A stretch of 64,000 nucleotides of DNA, taken from positions 1,240,001 to 1,304,000 of the forward strand of contig NC_041687.1 of assembly GCF_900005765.1 (NCBI RefSeq), given 5' to 3'. Positions 11,280 to 22,730 of this stretch are shown here, piece after piece. Position numbers and translations under genes: made by a program. The notes under the pieces were generated by a model. That model did not search any database and was not told the DNA's origin. It worked only from the letters and a program-made list of their open reading frames with translations. This DNA is from Plasmodium relictum. Its lineage: Eukaryota; Apicomplexa; Aconoidasida; Haemosporida; Plasmodiidae. Positions within the stretch are counted from its first letter, which is position 1; the number at the start of each line of letters is the position of its first letter.

Positions 11280-12878
11280 TTATAAACAAATAATATGGTC
11301 TATTGAACTCTTGCTTTGACTAAAAAATTTTTGGCGAGGGTTCATAATTTCACGATGAATAGTATTAAATTTAACATATTTAGGCTTATTATTATTTATT
11401 TCTTCTAAACAAGTAATATTCAATTTATTATTTAAGATATCTATTAAATTATTGTTTGAATTCATTGTTTTACAAAAATTATTGAAAATATTTTTATTAG
11501 AATCGTTACTGGTCAAATTATCTTTCTTTTTATTACCGTCTATATACATATCTTCGAGCAAATTATTTAATCTATTTTTTATATCAATATTATAATCTAT
11601 TATTTTGTTTAACTTTTTATGTGCTTCTATTTTACTTCCTTCAACTGTTTTGCTTAATGTAGTGTCTTCTAATAGTTTTTCTTCTGATATTTTATTTTCA
11701 GCTAAGTTAGGATTTTGTTCATTTTCTTCTATTTTTATATTTTTCTTCTTTTCAAATTCTAAACATGAAGAATTGTTCAGGGAATCATCCAATTTTGTAA
11801 TATATTTGGAATAAATAGAACAATTTTTCTCTTTACTTAAATCCCTGTTTTTAAAATGTAATAATTCATTATCAATATTTTTAATTGATTCACTCAAACT
11901 CTTTATTTTTTCAACATTTTTATACATATCTTCTTTATTTTTATTTATATCTTTTCTCGTTGATGAATGATTTAAATTATCTGATAATTTTTTTTGTAAT
12001 TTTATTTTATTTAAATTATCAGAAATATCACTTTCTAAGTAATTCTGTTTTTTGTTATTTAATTTTTCGTTAATAGTCTCATCTTTATTTTTCTTTTTTA
12101 AAATTTGGCTATTTTTTTCTTCTATATCTTTATTATCAAAATAGGAAGCATTAGAAATAGACGAAGAAGAGAATATATTATTTTTTATCTTACTGTCTAG
12201 ATATGTTTCTTCATTATTTTTAATTTTAAGGGAACTAGAATTAGAAGAGCTTCCATAAGTAGTACTGCAATTCTTGTCTTTGTCATGTGATATAATTAAA
12301 TTTATATTCTTATTTAAGTTTATAAAAAAATTTTTAAAGTATTTTTCTTGTTCTTCAATAAGTCTATTATATTCATTTTCTTTATCTTTCTATTAATAAA
12401 AAAAAAAAGGTAAAAAGAAAAATTGTATAAATACATACATTTTTATGTAACTTTTTTTTATTTCATTTTTTTTTTTATTATAAGTTTTTTTTATGAAAAT
12501 TTATAGGAGTTAAAAAAATTATGCTGATGCCACTTTTTCGTTATGACTTACTATATAGTTTGTTAGTATACTTATTTGGTTTTTTAAATCATTTAACTTT
12601 TTTTTATACTTTTTTATATAACTTATTTTATTTTGATTAAATTGTTCATTATAATTTTTTGTTAACTTTTCTAGATTTTTAACTCTAACACTTAAGATAT
12701 TTATTTTTTTTAAAGACTCTATATTCATAGAATGTAATCTTTTGTTTTCATTATTCAAGAAAGTAACTAAATTTTTTAATTCTTCTATTGTTTCACAATC
12801 ATTTTCTTTTAGAATATCCAAAATACATTTTTTTTCAATTTTTATTTTCCTATCAAAAGTTTCTTTATTCTTTCTCAT
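11280..12878 (-). CDS. Coiled-coil protein of unknown function, two exons
   Basis: Not recognised. Exon 1 is 12878-12552 (109 codons) and exon 2 is 12389-11280, joined across a 162-base intron with a canonical GTAAGT donor and an ATTAATAG acceptor in phase 0, for 478 residues. Exon 2 is open from the acceptor to its stop, well upstream of its first Met at 11927. Residues 1-110 are Lys/Glu/Leu-rich with heptad-like spacing (ENKRLHSMNIESLKKINILS region) and should form a coiled coil. The rest is Ser/Asn/Lys-rich with further short helices and ends KFFSQSKSSIDHIICL. No catalytic motif is seen. It shares a 482-base divergent promoter region with the EF-hand gene, so the two may be co-expressed (inference). 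Confidence 0.8.
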
Positions 12879-13360
12879 CTTTTATATTTTTTTTTTTTTT
12901 TAAATCTATTTAATATCACAAAATGGTAAAGAATTGTATATGTAAAAAAATAAAAAACTTAAAGGTATTAAAAGAACAATATTGTATATGTACACATTTA
13001 TAATTAATGTATAAGTTTTACAAAATAATAGTTTTCACCTTTTATATATACAAAATACAATTTATATTATATGTATATATTTTTAATGCACTATTCAAAA
13101 AAAAAAAAAAAAAACTAAATAAAAAAAGACAATTAATTTTACCATAATTTTAATATAATTATACACTATATTTTAATTATAAGAAATTAATTATACTTAT
13201 TTATTTTTTTTCTTTTATTATATGTTTATATTATTTTATATAAGATATACTTCCATTTCTTATTTTTACACACTTTTAACTACATTTTTTTAATGTATCA
13301 TAATCCCTTATGCTATAGAAAAAAAAAATTTATTTAATTATTTATCCATTCATATAATAA
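12879..13360. promoter_or_regulatory. Divergent intergenic region between coiled-coil and EF-hand genes
   Basis: These 482 bases separate two start codons facing away from each other, so both promoters and 5' leaders must lie here. The sequence is A/T-rich with poly(A) near 13098-13115. No core element can be named. Confidence 0.5.
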
Positions 13361-15451
13361 ATGGCAACAAAAAAAAAAGAAAGATATCATAAAACGGGAA
13401 AGTCAAACAGAAAAAATTATTTTAATTTATCTGACTATGAAAATTCTATTAATATTTTAAAAGTTTTTGACAATGGTAAATATACTAGCAATATTAATGC
13501 TTTAAAAGATAATGAATTGGAAATAAACTTTGAAGTTAATAAGTCCTATAGTGATGAAGAAAAAAATAGAAATATAAAATTTCGTAAAAGTTTATTTTCT
13601 GAAATAAATAAAGCCAGCAAAGAAAGATTACAAAAACTCAATATTGAGAAAGATAAAATAAAATGGAATAATATAGAATTAATTGAACTTCATAAAAAAA
13701 AAGAAAATGATGAAAATTATATTTATTCTAAGGGAGATCCTTGTAAATTTAAAAAAAATAAATGTAAAAAAAAAATAGATGTAAGTAACTTAAATAATGA
13801 ACATAAAATAAAAGAAAAAGTAAATAAAGAGTATAATGCAAGTGAGCTATGGAATTATTTAAACTTTATACACAAGTCAGAAGACAGTAGATTAAAATAC
13901 AAAATAGAAGAAATAATTGAAAAAAAAAATAGAAAAGATGAAGAAAAGAATACTAGCAAAAAACATATATTTAATGAAATAAATGATAAAAGTTTAAAAA
14001 AAGAAAAGAAATTTAATTATGATGAATACAAAAATATTATTAAATATATATTACCAAGTATGGCTAATGGTAAAATAAAATATTCATGGCTTGTTTTAAA
14101 AAATAATTTAAAATGCCAGAATGAAGAAATAAATTATAATGAGTTTTTTAATTTCATAAATGAAAAATGTGGGAATGATGAAAGTGAATATGTAAATAAA
14201 ATTGTATGCAGTAAATTAAAAAATAAAATATTAAAACATAATTTTACCCCTTCCGATGTTCAACTGAAAACAATTAATTATGTTGATAATATTAGGTCTA
14301 AAGCATCAGAATTTTCTCGAGATTTTAAGGAATTAATAACAGAAAAAGAATTGGAAGATTTATTTAAAGATAAAGAAAAAATAAAAAAAGAAGAATTAGA
14401 GAAGCATATTATAGATATTATTGGCAAAAAAACGAAGGATACAAAGTATAAAGAAATAGATAAAACAATTTCAAATAAAGAGGAACTAAAAGAATTAGAA
14501 AAAAAAAATTTTAAGAGAAAAGAAGGTTTAACAAATTTTAATATAAAAGCATATATCTCTACTTTATTAACAAATAAAAATGATGAAGTATTTGTAAAAC
14601 ATTTCATAGAAAATTTGAATATTGATTATGATTCATTAAATAATAAAAATATAAATATAAAAGATGCTTATGATTTTTATTCAAGAAATATTCCCCCTAC
14701 AGAAAATATTGATGAATCTTACACTAACGAATTAAATGAAGAAGAAATAAAAAGAGCTAAATTTTTAATTGAAGAAATAGATTATTCAGTTCGAAATAAC
14801 TTTAAGCCAAATTACGTAAGCGCAAACTCTGATAAAAAAGATTCTAAAAAATCCTATTTATCACTTTATGAAATTTTTAAACATTTAGATATAGATAAAG
14901 ATAGTTATATAACTAGAGAGGATTTAGATAAATGTTTCAACAAATTGAAAATGAAAAATGTAAATAATAAAGATGTAAATATACTTTTAAAATATATAGA
15001 TACACAAAGAAAAGGATATATAAACATAAATGATTTTTTAAGAAATTATCAAATTGAAGAAAAATCAATGATAAATTGGATAAAAAACACAAACAAACCT
15101 TATTTTGAATTTATAAAAAATTTAAAGCAAACAAGTAGCCGCGAAAGATGTATTAGTGAAAATATTCTAAATAATAAAAATGCTACTAATGCTAAAAAAT
15201 ATGAAGATGTAGTAAATAGTTACAACTTAGAATTAGATAAATATTGCCCTTCATATGTCATAAGAGAAAGAATTCGTGATAATTTCATGGCAAAAAAAGA
15301 AGATTTCTTGGATAAGCACATAAAAGCTGCTAGATTTCATTTAACAGGATATAAAAATACAAGCAATTTAACAGAGCCAGTGCAAAATTCAGACTTATAT
15401 ATGAATGATTCTTTAAGGTTTAGAACGACTTACAATTTAAACTATACTTAA
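13361..15451 (+). CDS. EF-hand calcium-binding protein, conserved, unknown role
   Basis: A 696-residue Lys/Glu-rich protein with a C-terminal EF-hand pair. The first loop (residues 510-521, DIDKDSYITRED) has Asp at positions 1, 3 and 5 and Asp at 12, so it can plausibly bind calcium. The second loop (547-558, DTQRKGYININD) has Gln and Lys at positions 3 and 5 and Asp at 12, so it is probably structural. The N-terminal 250 residues are charged and low-complexity. Residues about 220-500 are helical. The C-terminus (from about 610) is better conserved in character: CPSYVIRERIRDNF, DKHIKAARFHLTGY and a terminal SLRFRTTYNLNYT. This layout resembles ciliary/axonemal EF-hand proteins such as EFHB/CFAP21 (weak inference), which would predict a male-gamete role. 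Single exon; the ATG at 13361 is the first in frame. Confidence 0.85.
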   Translation: MATKKKERYHKTGKSNRKNYFNLSDYENSINILKVFDNGKYTSNINALKDNELEINFEVNKSYSDEEKNRNIKFRKSLFSEINKASKERLQKLNIEKDKIKWNNIELIELHKKKENDENYIYSKGDPCKFKKNKCKKKIDVSNLNNEHKIKEKVNKEYNASELWNYLNFIHKSEDSRLKYKIEEIIEKKNRKDEEKNTSKKHIFNEINDKSLKKEKKFNYDEYKNIIKYILPSMANGKIKYSWLVLKNNLKCQNEEINYNEFFNFINEKCGNDESEYVNKIVCSKLKNKILKHNFTPSDVQLKTINYVDNIRSKASEFSRDFKELITEKELEDLFKDKEKIKKEELEKHIIDIIGKKTKDTKYKEIDKTISNKEELKELEKKNFKRKEGLTNFNIKAYISTLLTNKNDEVFVKHFIENLNIDYDSLNNKNINIKDAYDFYSRNIPPTENIDESYTNELNEEEIKRAKFLIEEIDYSVRNNFKPNYVSANSDKKDSKKSYLSLYEIFKHLDIDKDSYITREDLDKCFNKLKMKNVNNKDVNILLKYIDTQRKGYININDFLRNYQIEEKSMINWIKNTNKPYFEFIKNLKQTSSRERCISENILNNKNATNAKKYEDVVNSYNLELDKYCPSYVIRERIRDNFMAKKEDFLDKHIKAARFHLTGYKNTSNLTEPVQNSDLYMNDSLRFRTTYNLNYT

Positions 15452-16536
15452 TGTAAAAAAAGTTATTTTCATTTAGGGATATATATATATACTAACCATT
15501 TTTCTATAACATAATATTTTCTCATTGAATTGTGCATTTGCTTTTTAAGGGTTATGAAATTCAGAATTACATTATTAATGCTAATTTGTTTAAAACATTT
15601 TTGATTTTTTTTAGTAAATATTTTAAATTAATACCTTTCATATTAAGTAAAAACTATAAATTAAGAAAAAAAAGAAAAAATGAATATAGATAATTGATTA
15701 TATCCTTATTTATTAAAATTAGGTATTAGATTTTTTTTTTTTGTATTTGATGTAAAATTAATTAAAGTAATACCTTTTTATTTTCTTTCATAGACAAGAT
15801 TATTATTGTTAAAATTAATAAAATAAAATAATACTGATCATAACAAATTATAAAATGTAATATATTTTTTTTTATACTTATTTTATATATCATATAACTT
15901 TTAAAAAACTTTGAATATTACTCTTTTAAAATTTTAAATGATCATATTTAAAAGTTAAATAATTGAATTTCTTCAATATTTTTTTTCTTTTAATTTTTTT
16001 TTATTTTTTTCTATATTAAATTAAAATATATTCTTGAATATTCTTTAATTACTTTTTAATGAAAATTCAAAGTAAAAAGAATTTATTATTAAATCTAATT
16101 TAAATAATTTCTTTATTGATTATAGAAGGTATAGTAGCGCAAAAGTTTTCTTATAAACTAATAAGACAAATGTGAAATTTATTTAAAATATAAAAGTAAA
16201 TTAAAAAATATCATAGAAAAATTAATCCTCTAAAAAAAAAAATAAAAAATAAAACCCCAAAATAAAAATTTCCAAAAAAAAAATAACAAAGAAAAAAGCA
16301 TTAAAAAGAATACCAAAAATTACAAGCTAGAAAGTCTAAAAATAAAAATACTATACCGAAATATAAAAATTTTTTAAAAAATAATAAAATTAAAATAAAA
16401 GAATTACAATTTAAAATGTAAATAAAAAAAAAAACATTAAATTTCCCATAAATTATAATATAAAAAATAAACTAAAACTAATAAATATACATAAATAACA
16501 AAAAATTTATATGCTTTAATTTTATTTAAAAAAAAA
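15452..16536. other. Convergent 3' spacer, 1.1 kb
   Basis: Lies between the ends of the EF-hand gene (plus) and the Tyr-rich gene (minus), so it holds two 3' UTRs. It shows A-rich then T-rich strand asymmetry but no conserved element that I can name. Confidence 0.65.
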
Positions 16537-17279
16537 TTATGGAACAATAATAGTGGGTGGTATATAAATAGCTCTTTTGGGAACATAGGAAGATTCTACA
16601 GACAAATGATTATGTGTACATTTATCTCTATCAATATATTCATACTTTTTTTTTTTTTCTGAGTTATTTTTTTCTTTTTCTTCGCTATTATCTTCATTAT
16701 AGGAATAATCAGATGAATAAGAATAAGTTGTAGTGTATGCAGGATAATAATAATAATAAGGGTAAAAATAACTCGTTGGGTGTAAAGAGTATTTTTTAGT
16801 AGAACTGCAACATCCTCCTGTCTTTGAACTTAAAAGATATTCCCCTGTCACAGCTAAAGGATAATAAAAAGGGCTGCTTATTGTTTTTTTAGGCTCTGAA
16901 AAAAAAAAAAAAAATTAGAGGAAATGAAATTTGAACATAAGTTTAATTATTAGTAAACAACCACTAAAGATAAATGTACAATTAAAGAAAAAAATTTTAA
17001 CTAATAGTTATTAACTCATTGATTTGTTCTTTTTTTCCAATTTGGTAAAACAAACATAATTATTAGAGTTTCATATCAAAAAATTAAAAACACAAAATAT
17101 ATAAAGACGAAAATAAAAAGAAAGAAGATATTACTACACACAAAAGTTAATTTTATGAAATATAATATTAAAAGAAATTAAAAAATGAAGAATGAAAGTG
17201 TTATATACGATTAATTACTCAGATAAACGCAGTTATAGGTGTTGTAGATTACTGGCTCAACGGAATATGTTCTATACAT
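16537..17279 (-). CDS. Small Tyr-rich protein, unknown function, two exons
   Basis: Exon 1 (17279-17219, start MYRTYSVEPVIYNTYNCVYL) joins exon 2 (16895-16537) across a 323-base intron with donor GTAATT and a T-run plus TTTCAG acceptor. One leftover base plus two rebuild a Lys codon, giving 139 residues. Without the intron the exon 2 frame has only a GTG codon near its start. The protein is rich in Tyr, Pro and Ser, with a YFYPYYYYYPAY run (about residues 63-75). A TGGCCSS double-Cys motif near residue 48 could be acylated, and a Lys/Glu patch is followed by a C-terminus ending PPTIIVP. There is no membrane segment. Composition is reminiscent of small structural or cytoskeletal proteins of the parasite pellicle, but that is inference; I cannot name a family. 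Confidence 0.72.
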
Positions 17280-19027
17280 TTTGATTGATTTAATATATCA
17301 GATATTAAAATTTCATAAAAGCTAAATTTTTTCAAGTTTTGTTTTAATTTAATACGTTTGTTTAAAATTTTTATGTTAACGTTAAAAAAAATTTCAAAAA
17401 ATTTAATTTTAATTGACTTATTTCACTTTTTTTTTTTTTTTATAAAAGAATTATATTTCATATTTTTAAAATTGTGGACTTTCATAATAATTTTTTATGC
17501 ACACTTTTTTTTTTTTTATTTATAAGAACGAGCCTTATAATATCGCTACAAATATTAACATGTTCATAACAAATTCTCAAAAAAAATATGGTGCATTCAT
17601 TTTTCCTATATTCTTATGGTTTTTGAGAATATTTCAATGTATTTTTCTTATACTTTATTATTTTTTTATTATTTTACTTATTTACTTTTTAACTTTTTTT
17701 TTTTTTTTTGTCTTTTTCTTGCATATTTATTGGGTTTTTAATCTTTTCCATTTACTTTTTTATTAATTCTTTTTTTATTTTGGCTAACTAAAAATATTTA
17801 TTTTCATTAATAAAAAAATGCATGCAGACTTTTAAAAAATACACATTCCGATGTTTAATAAAAAAAAAAAAAATGTGGCAACTTTTCTATGTTTGTCTTA
17901 GATAAGAATTAAAAAAATTTTTTTTTTTTTGAAATTAAATTATATTTAATTTTATATTAATATTTTTTGTAAGATGTGAGAAAAAAGATCTAAAATTATA
18001 AGTATTTAGGACTTTATAAAATTATGCAAAATTGTTTTTAATACAAAGCAACGAACAAAACAGGAATATTAAGTACTACGGTTACAATAAAATATTTTCT
18101 CATTAAAAATTTATTTTCATAGAAAAATGAATTAATATTTCTTATATTTTTAATTTTGTTTGTAAAAAAAAAAAATTTGAAGGAAAAACTATTTCTTTAA
18201 ACAGTAGTATTGATAATATACACATTTTCAAAAAGTAAATTTGAAAGAAATATAAAAATAAAATACCCATTTAATATATGCAGGGGGTTTTGTAAAGTGA
18301 AAATTAATAGGAATATGGTATAAGTTGATAAAATATTTAGTGCATTAAATAATACAAAATTTTTTATTAATTTTTTATTTTTATGCTATTACTTTTTTTT
18401 TTTTAATTTTAAAATGAATATGCAAGAAAAAAAATATAGTAATGATATTGTATTAATTATTACAATAGTTTTAATAATAATTATCATAAAAATAATAATT
18501 AATAATGCTAATTATAAATATAGCAATTACACTCATTTTGTTTTTATTGTATGAAATATATTAAAAAAAAAAAAAAAAAATTAATTCGCATTTATGTATA
18601 TTATAATAAAAAAATTTATTTACCTCTTTTATTTCAAGCATGCTTGGAAAAGACTTAATTTTATAATTATTATAATTTTTGTGTTTTTTTTATAAATGTA
18701 TAGAAAATTCTATATTTCTAAATCACATTGTATCACTTGAAGTAATTTTAAAATATAGAGATAATATTCACTTTTTTTTTTTTTCTCTCTGCAAGATTTT
18801 TCATTAAAAATTCATAATTTTTAAAATATATATATTTTTTTTTTAAATATAAATATTCTATTTAATATAAAAATGAAAATAATAACTCTTCACTAAAATA
18901 AATAAAATCCCCTGCTTTTATTTTCTCAGAAATACTGATAAGAAAAAATCATGAAAAATACTATTTAAATATAATTAATTTTTTAGTAATTAAAAAAAAA
19001 AAATTTTGTCTATTTCTGTTGAATATA
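17280..19027. promoter_or_regulatory. Divergent intergenic region, 1.7 kb, with two GCATGC elements
   Basis: Lies between the starts of the Tyr-rich gene (minus) and the 720-residue protein (plus). It contains TGCATGCA at 17819-17826 and a perfect 12-base palindrome CAAGCATGCTTG at 18635-18646. Both contain GCATGC, the core bound by the ApiAP2 factor AP2-Sp. The frame at 17497-17766 is a T-run artefact. The binding is inference; the sequences are seen directly. Confidence 0.5.
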
Positions 19028-21446
19028 ATGCTAATTGAGAGTAAGAAAAAAGTAAAAAACCTTATATATGAATGTAATGAAAAATTAAAATTATACATAA
19101 AAATAAAGCAAACTTTTAAGAAAAGTATTATAGACAAAAACACAAAAGAGTTAGATGACATTTATAATCAATGTGTAGAATCAAAATTAAATAATTTTAG
19201 TGAAATTAAATATTTTGATGATGATTTTACTGGTGAAAAAAAATTAATTACGGATATAATTGATAGTCTTTTAAATAATTATGTGGAGAACAATGATGGG
19301 TGTGTTATATCCTTTAATAAATATGAAAATCTTAAAACTATTAGCAATGACATAGAATATGAAAAAAAAAATGATTGTATAAATGATAATTACCTAGGTA
19401 ATTTAATAGAACACTTTTTTGTTAAAATAAAAAAATTATCAGCTAAAGAAAATGAAAATAAAATATATAAATTACGATTTGGTGCTTTTAATTTTTCTAA
19501 TATATATGATTTATTAGAAGAATATGGTGAAAATAAAGAATATTACAAAAAAATAAAAAGTTGCACTTTTAAATATGAAAAAGAAAAAATATACGTCAGT
19601 AATCATACCAATGTACAACCAAAAAATGAATTAAAAAAATTTAATGAAAAAACAAAAGCAATTGAATTTTCAGATCTAGAAAAATTAAAAGACATAATGA
19701 ATTTTGCAGAAAAAAAGAAGAGATTATTAGAAAAAAAATTAAAAATGAATGAACCGTTTTTTTACACATTAATAACGATAGATATCATTGGAGCAAAAAA
19801 AGATAACCTTGTGAAAACCTCCATGAGTAATAATTATAATAAATATATTTTAGATAGATTTTATTTTCTTAACATTTCTTATTGCAACTCCGATGATGAA
19901 AAAGAAGATATTAACACGGATGAACTAAGAAAATCAGTTTATGAAATTATAAATTTAATTAAGTATTACTTATATGGAAATTTAAAAATTGATATTTCTA
20001 ATTTTAATTACGTATCAAAAATAGCTAATGAAATATGCAGTGATTTAAAGAAAATTCATTTGAAGATTGTTTTGTATTTGCCATGCAATTATAATAAAAT
20101 TGATGAAAATATTTTGAATTTTCTTTATTCACTTGATTTAAAATTAAAAGATTATTTAAATTTGTTTGGTAATAATTTAACCAAATTAGAAAATGCTAAT
20201 TACAATTTAAGAGATGATAAAGATTTTATTATATCAAATAGTGAAAAATATCAAAAATTAGATAGAATTTTATTTGAAAATATTGATTTAGATGAAAATT
20301 TGAAATATAGTATAATGAAAGAAGCTTTAAATTTCCCTGAGGAATCTTTTGACTGTTTATCACTGTTAAATAAAACATTTCAACATAATTATAATTTTTA
20401 TAAAGAGAAAGAAAAAGAATTCCATAGAAATATTTTAAATTTAGTTGAAAAACAAAATGAAATTATTAAAAGTTATGAAGAGAAGGAAAATAAGAAGAAA
20501 GATGAGATAAATAATATACTTAAAGAAATATATTGCATTAATGAAAAAAATTTAGAAATAGAAAATGAAATACAAAGGCATCAGAATTTAAATATGAAAT
20601 ATTTACAAAAAGAAGAGAATAATGAGTTACAAAATTTGAAAAGGCTTTATACTGTTGATAGAATATTAGATAAGGAATATGAAAATTTTTTAGAATTTCG
20701 TAATGAATCAATAAACAACCAAGAAAAAGCAATAAAAAAAGAAAAAACGTTTCAAAAAATCCAAGACAATAATACTTCAAATGATATACTTGATATCTGT
20801 GAAAAACAAAAAGAAGAATATGCAAATAATTTAAATGAAGCATTAAAGTATGGAGAACAATATTTTCAACAAACTCATAATTTAAAGTAATTATTAGAAT
20901 AAATTTATTATTAGTTTAAATATATTTAATATTATAACATAATATTTTTAATTTAATTTGATTTATTTACTGAAAGATAATGCAAAAAATAAAAAAAAAT
21001 AGAATAAAAAAGAAAAAAAAATATAACAAAATAAAATAAAATAAAAAAGAAAAGAAAACATAAAGAATAGAATATCTTAATAATTCAATATTATATATTT
21101 AGATTTTTTTTTTTTTTGTTGTTTTTCAATTTTTTATTTCAGAAAAAAATGTGATGATGCTATACGTAAAAAAATTGAACTTTTCAAAATTTTAAAAACC
21201 ACATTAATAAATTTAAATGAAAAGACGAATTCATTAAAGGACAATTTTAAAGTTACAAAAGAATTGAAATTTATTTACCCTATAGATGACAATTACATTA
21301 GTTTTAATGAAAAATATAGAAATTATTCAAGAAGTAATAGCTTAAAAGAATATAATGAATTATTAGAAGAATTAACGAAAAATGATTTTAATGAAAAACA
21401 GATAAAGTGGATATACAAAATGAACTCTATATCTAAAAAACTTTAA
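19028..21446 (+). CDS. Conserved protein with C-terminal coiled coil, unknown function, two exons
   Basis: Not recognised. Exon 1 (19028-20886) and exon 2 (21143-21446) join across a 256-base intron with donor GTAATT and a poly-T/TTTCAG acceptor. Two leftover bases plus one rebuild a Lys codon, giving 720 residues. The start is the first true ATG (MLIESKKKVKNLIYECN); the frame opens slightly earlier but without an ATG. Residues 1-450 are mixed helical/globular, including a hydrophobic core segment (FFYTLITIDIIGAK, about 240-255) and DLKKIHLKIVLYLPCNY (about 342-358). Residues about 455-630 are a long Glu/Lys-rich coiled coil. Exon 2 adds about 100 residues that continue the helix and end in a less charged tail (IKWIYKMNSISKKL). 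No enzyme motif or membrane anchor is seen; a scaffold or vesicle-coat role is possible but unsupported. Confidence 0.8.
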
Positions 21447-22730
21447 TAAAAAAAAATAAATAAATAAATCAAAATATTATGTTTTTACTTAATAAGAAAT
21501 CCATATTAGCTATTTATAAAAAAATGAGATGATTTATTAATACTTTAAAACTACCAAAAAATATTGGATTATTTTTAAATATATTCATTTTAGAGATAAA
21601 AAAAAAAAAGTAATACATTTGAAAGAATTTATTTTTAAAAATTATTAAAATTATCTTAAAATAATTAAATATGAATAAGAAATTAAGAAAAAAATATCTT
21701 AATAAAGAACAATCTAAAATAAAAAGATAAATTAAAATAAAATCTATCATAATCCTATAATTAAGAAAAAATCTAATACGTTAAATATTTTTTGTATTTT
21801 TATATAATTTTTTAGTGCATTTTTTTTTTTTTTTCTTTAAAGCATGTAGTGCATTTTAATATATCAACTACTATATTTGAAATAACTCACTTTTTAAAAA
21901 GAAAAATATTTATAAAATGAATTTTGTTTAAACTAAAATATTTTATAAAAATTAGAATGCAGAAATAAATATGCTAGGAAAATTTCATTCTATTTTAAAA
22001 ATATTTTTTTTTGCATACAAAAAAAAAAAAAAAAACGTATTAAATTTTTAATTATAAGAAATACGTTTGTACTTTTTACAATGCATGTGTATTTTTTTTT
22101 TTTTTATATTTCATTTTATTTGATAAATGCGTGTGATTATAAAAGCTCCTTTTTATATTTTGTTTGTTTTAATTTTTTTTTTTTTTATGTATTTTCTTAC
22201 ACATATTAAAATCGAAAAATGGGGGAAAAAAAATTAGATTAATTCATGAAAAAATTTAAACAATGATCTAAATAATCTTTTAAATTTTTTATAGTATGAA
22301 AATAAATATAAAAAAAAATTTTAAATGAAAATTATAAATTTTACAAAAAACGAAAATGCTTAATTATGTAAATAAAGCATTATTATTTTTATTTTCTTTG
22401 TTATTATATTTTTTTTTTTTTTTTTGTTTTAATATTTGGAATCATAAAACTTTTTTAAGATGATATATTAAATATAAATAATTTTTAGTCTTTTTTTTTG
22501 TATTAATGTTTCTTTATATGCATATATAAATTTTTCTATTTTTTAAATTTTCAATTATAAATATATATGAAAATAATATAGGACGTAGTGTACTTTCTAT
22601 TATTTTTTTTTTTTTTTTTGTATTTAAGTAATTTTATTAATTATATAAAATATTTTTTTATGTGGAATATTTTTTTTTTTAAATATTAATATATAAATGT
22701 TTAAAATAAAAAAGAAAATTACTTAAAAAA
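21447..22730. other. Intergenic spacer, 1.3 kb
   Basis: Lies between two plus-strand genes. It holds the 3' UTR of the 720-residue protein and the promoter of the giant repeat-rich gene. Many poly-T runs of 12 to 18 bases are present. No gene is seen. Confidence 0.65.

Noticed and set aside
16849-16851. GTG start giving a one-exon 104-residue Tyr-rich protein
   Set aside because: The frame is open upstream to a strong T-run/CAG acceptor, and a phase-matched ATG exon exists at 17279-17219.
17497-17766. Hydrophobic plus-strand frame of 89 codons
   Set aside because: Composition is T-run Phe/Leu/Ile/Tyr only, with no conserved-looking block; typical of noncoding poly-T DNA.
19019-19027. Slightly earlier non-ATG start (TTG) for the 720-residue protein
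   Set aside because: Plasmodium nuclear genes start at ATG; the first ATG is at 19028.
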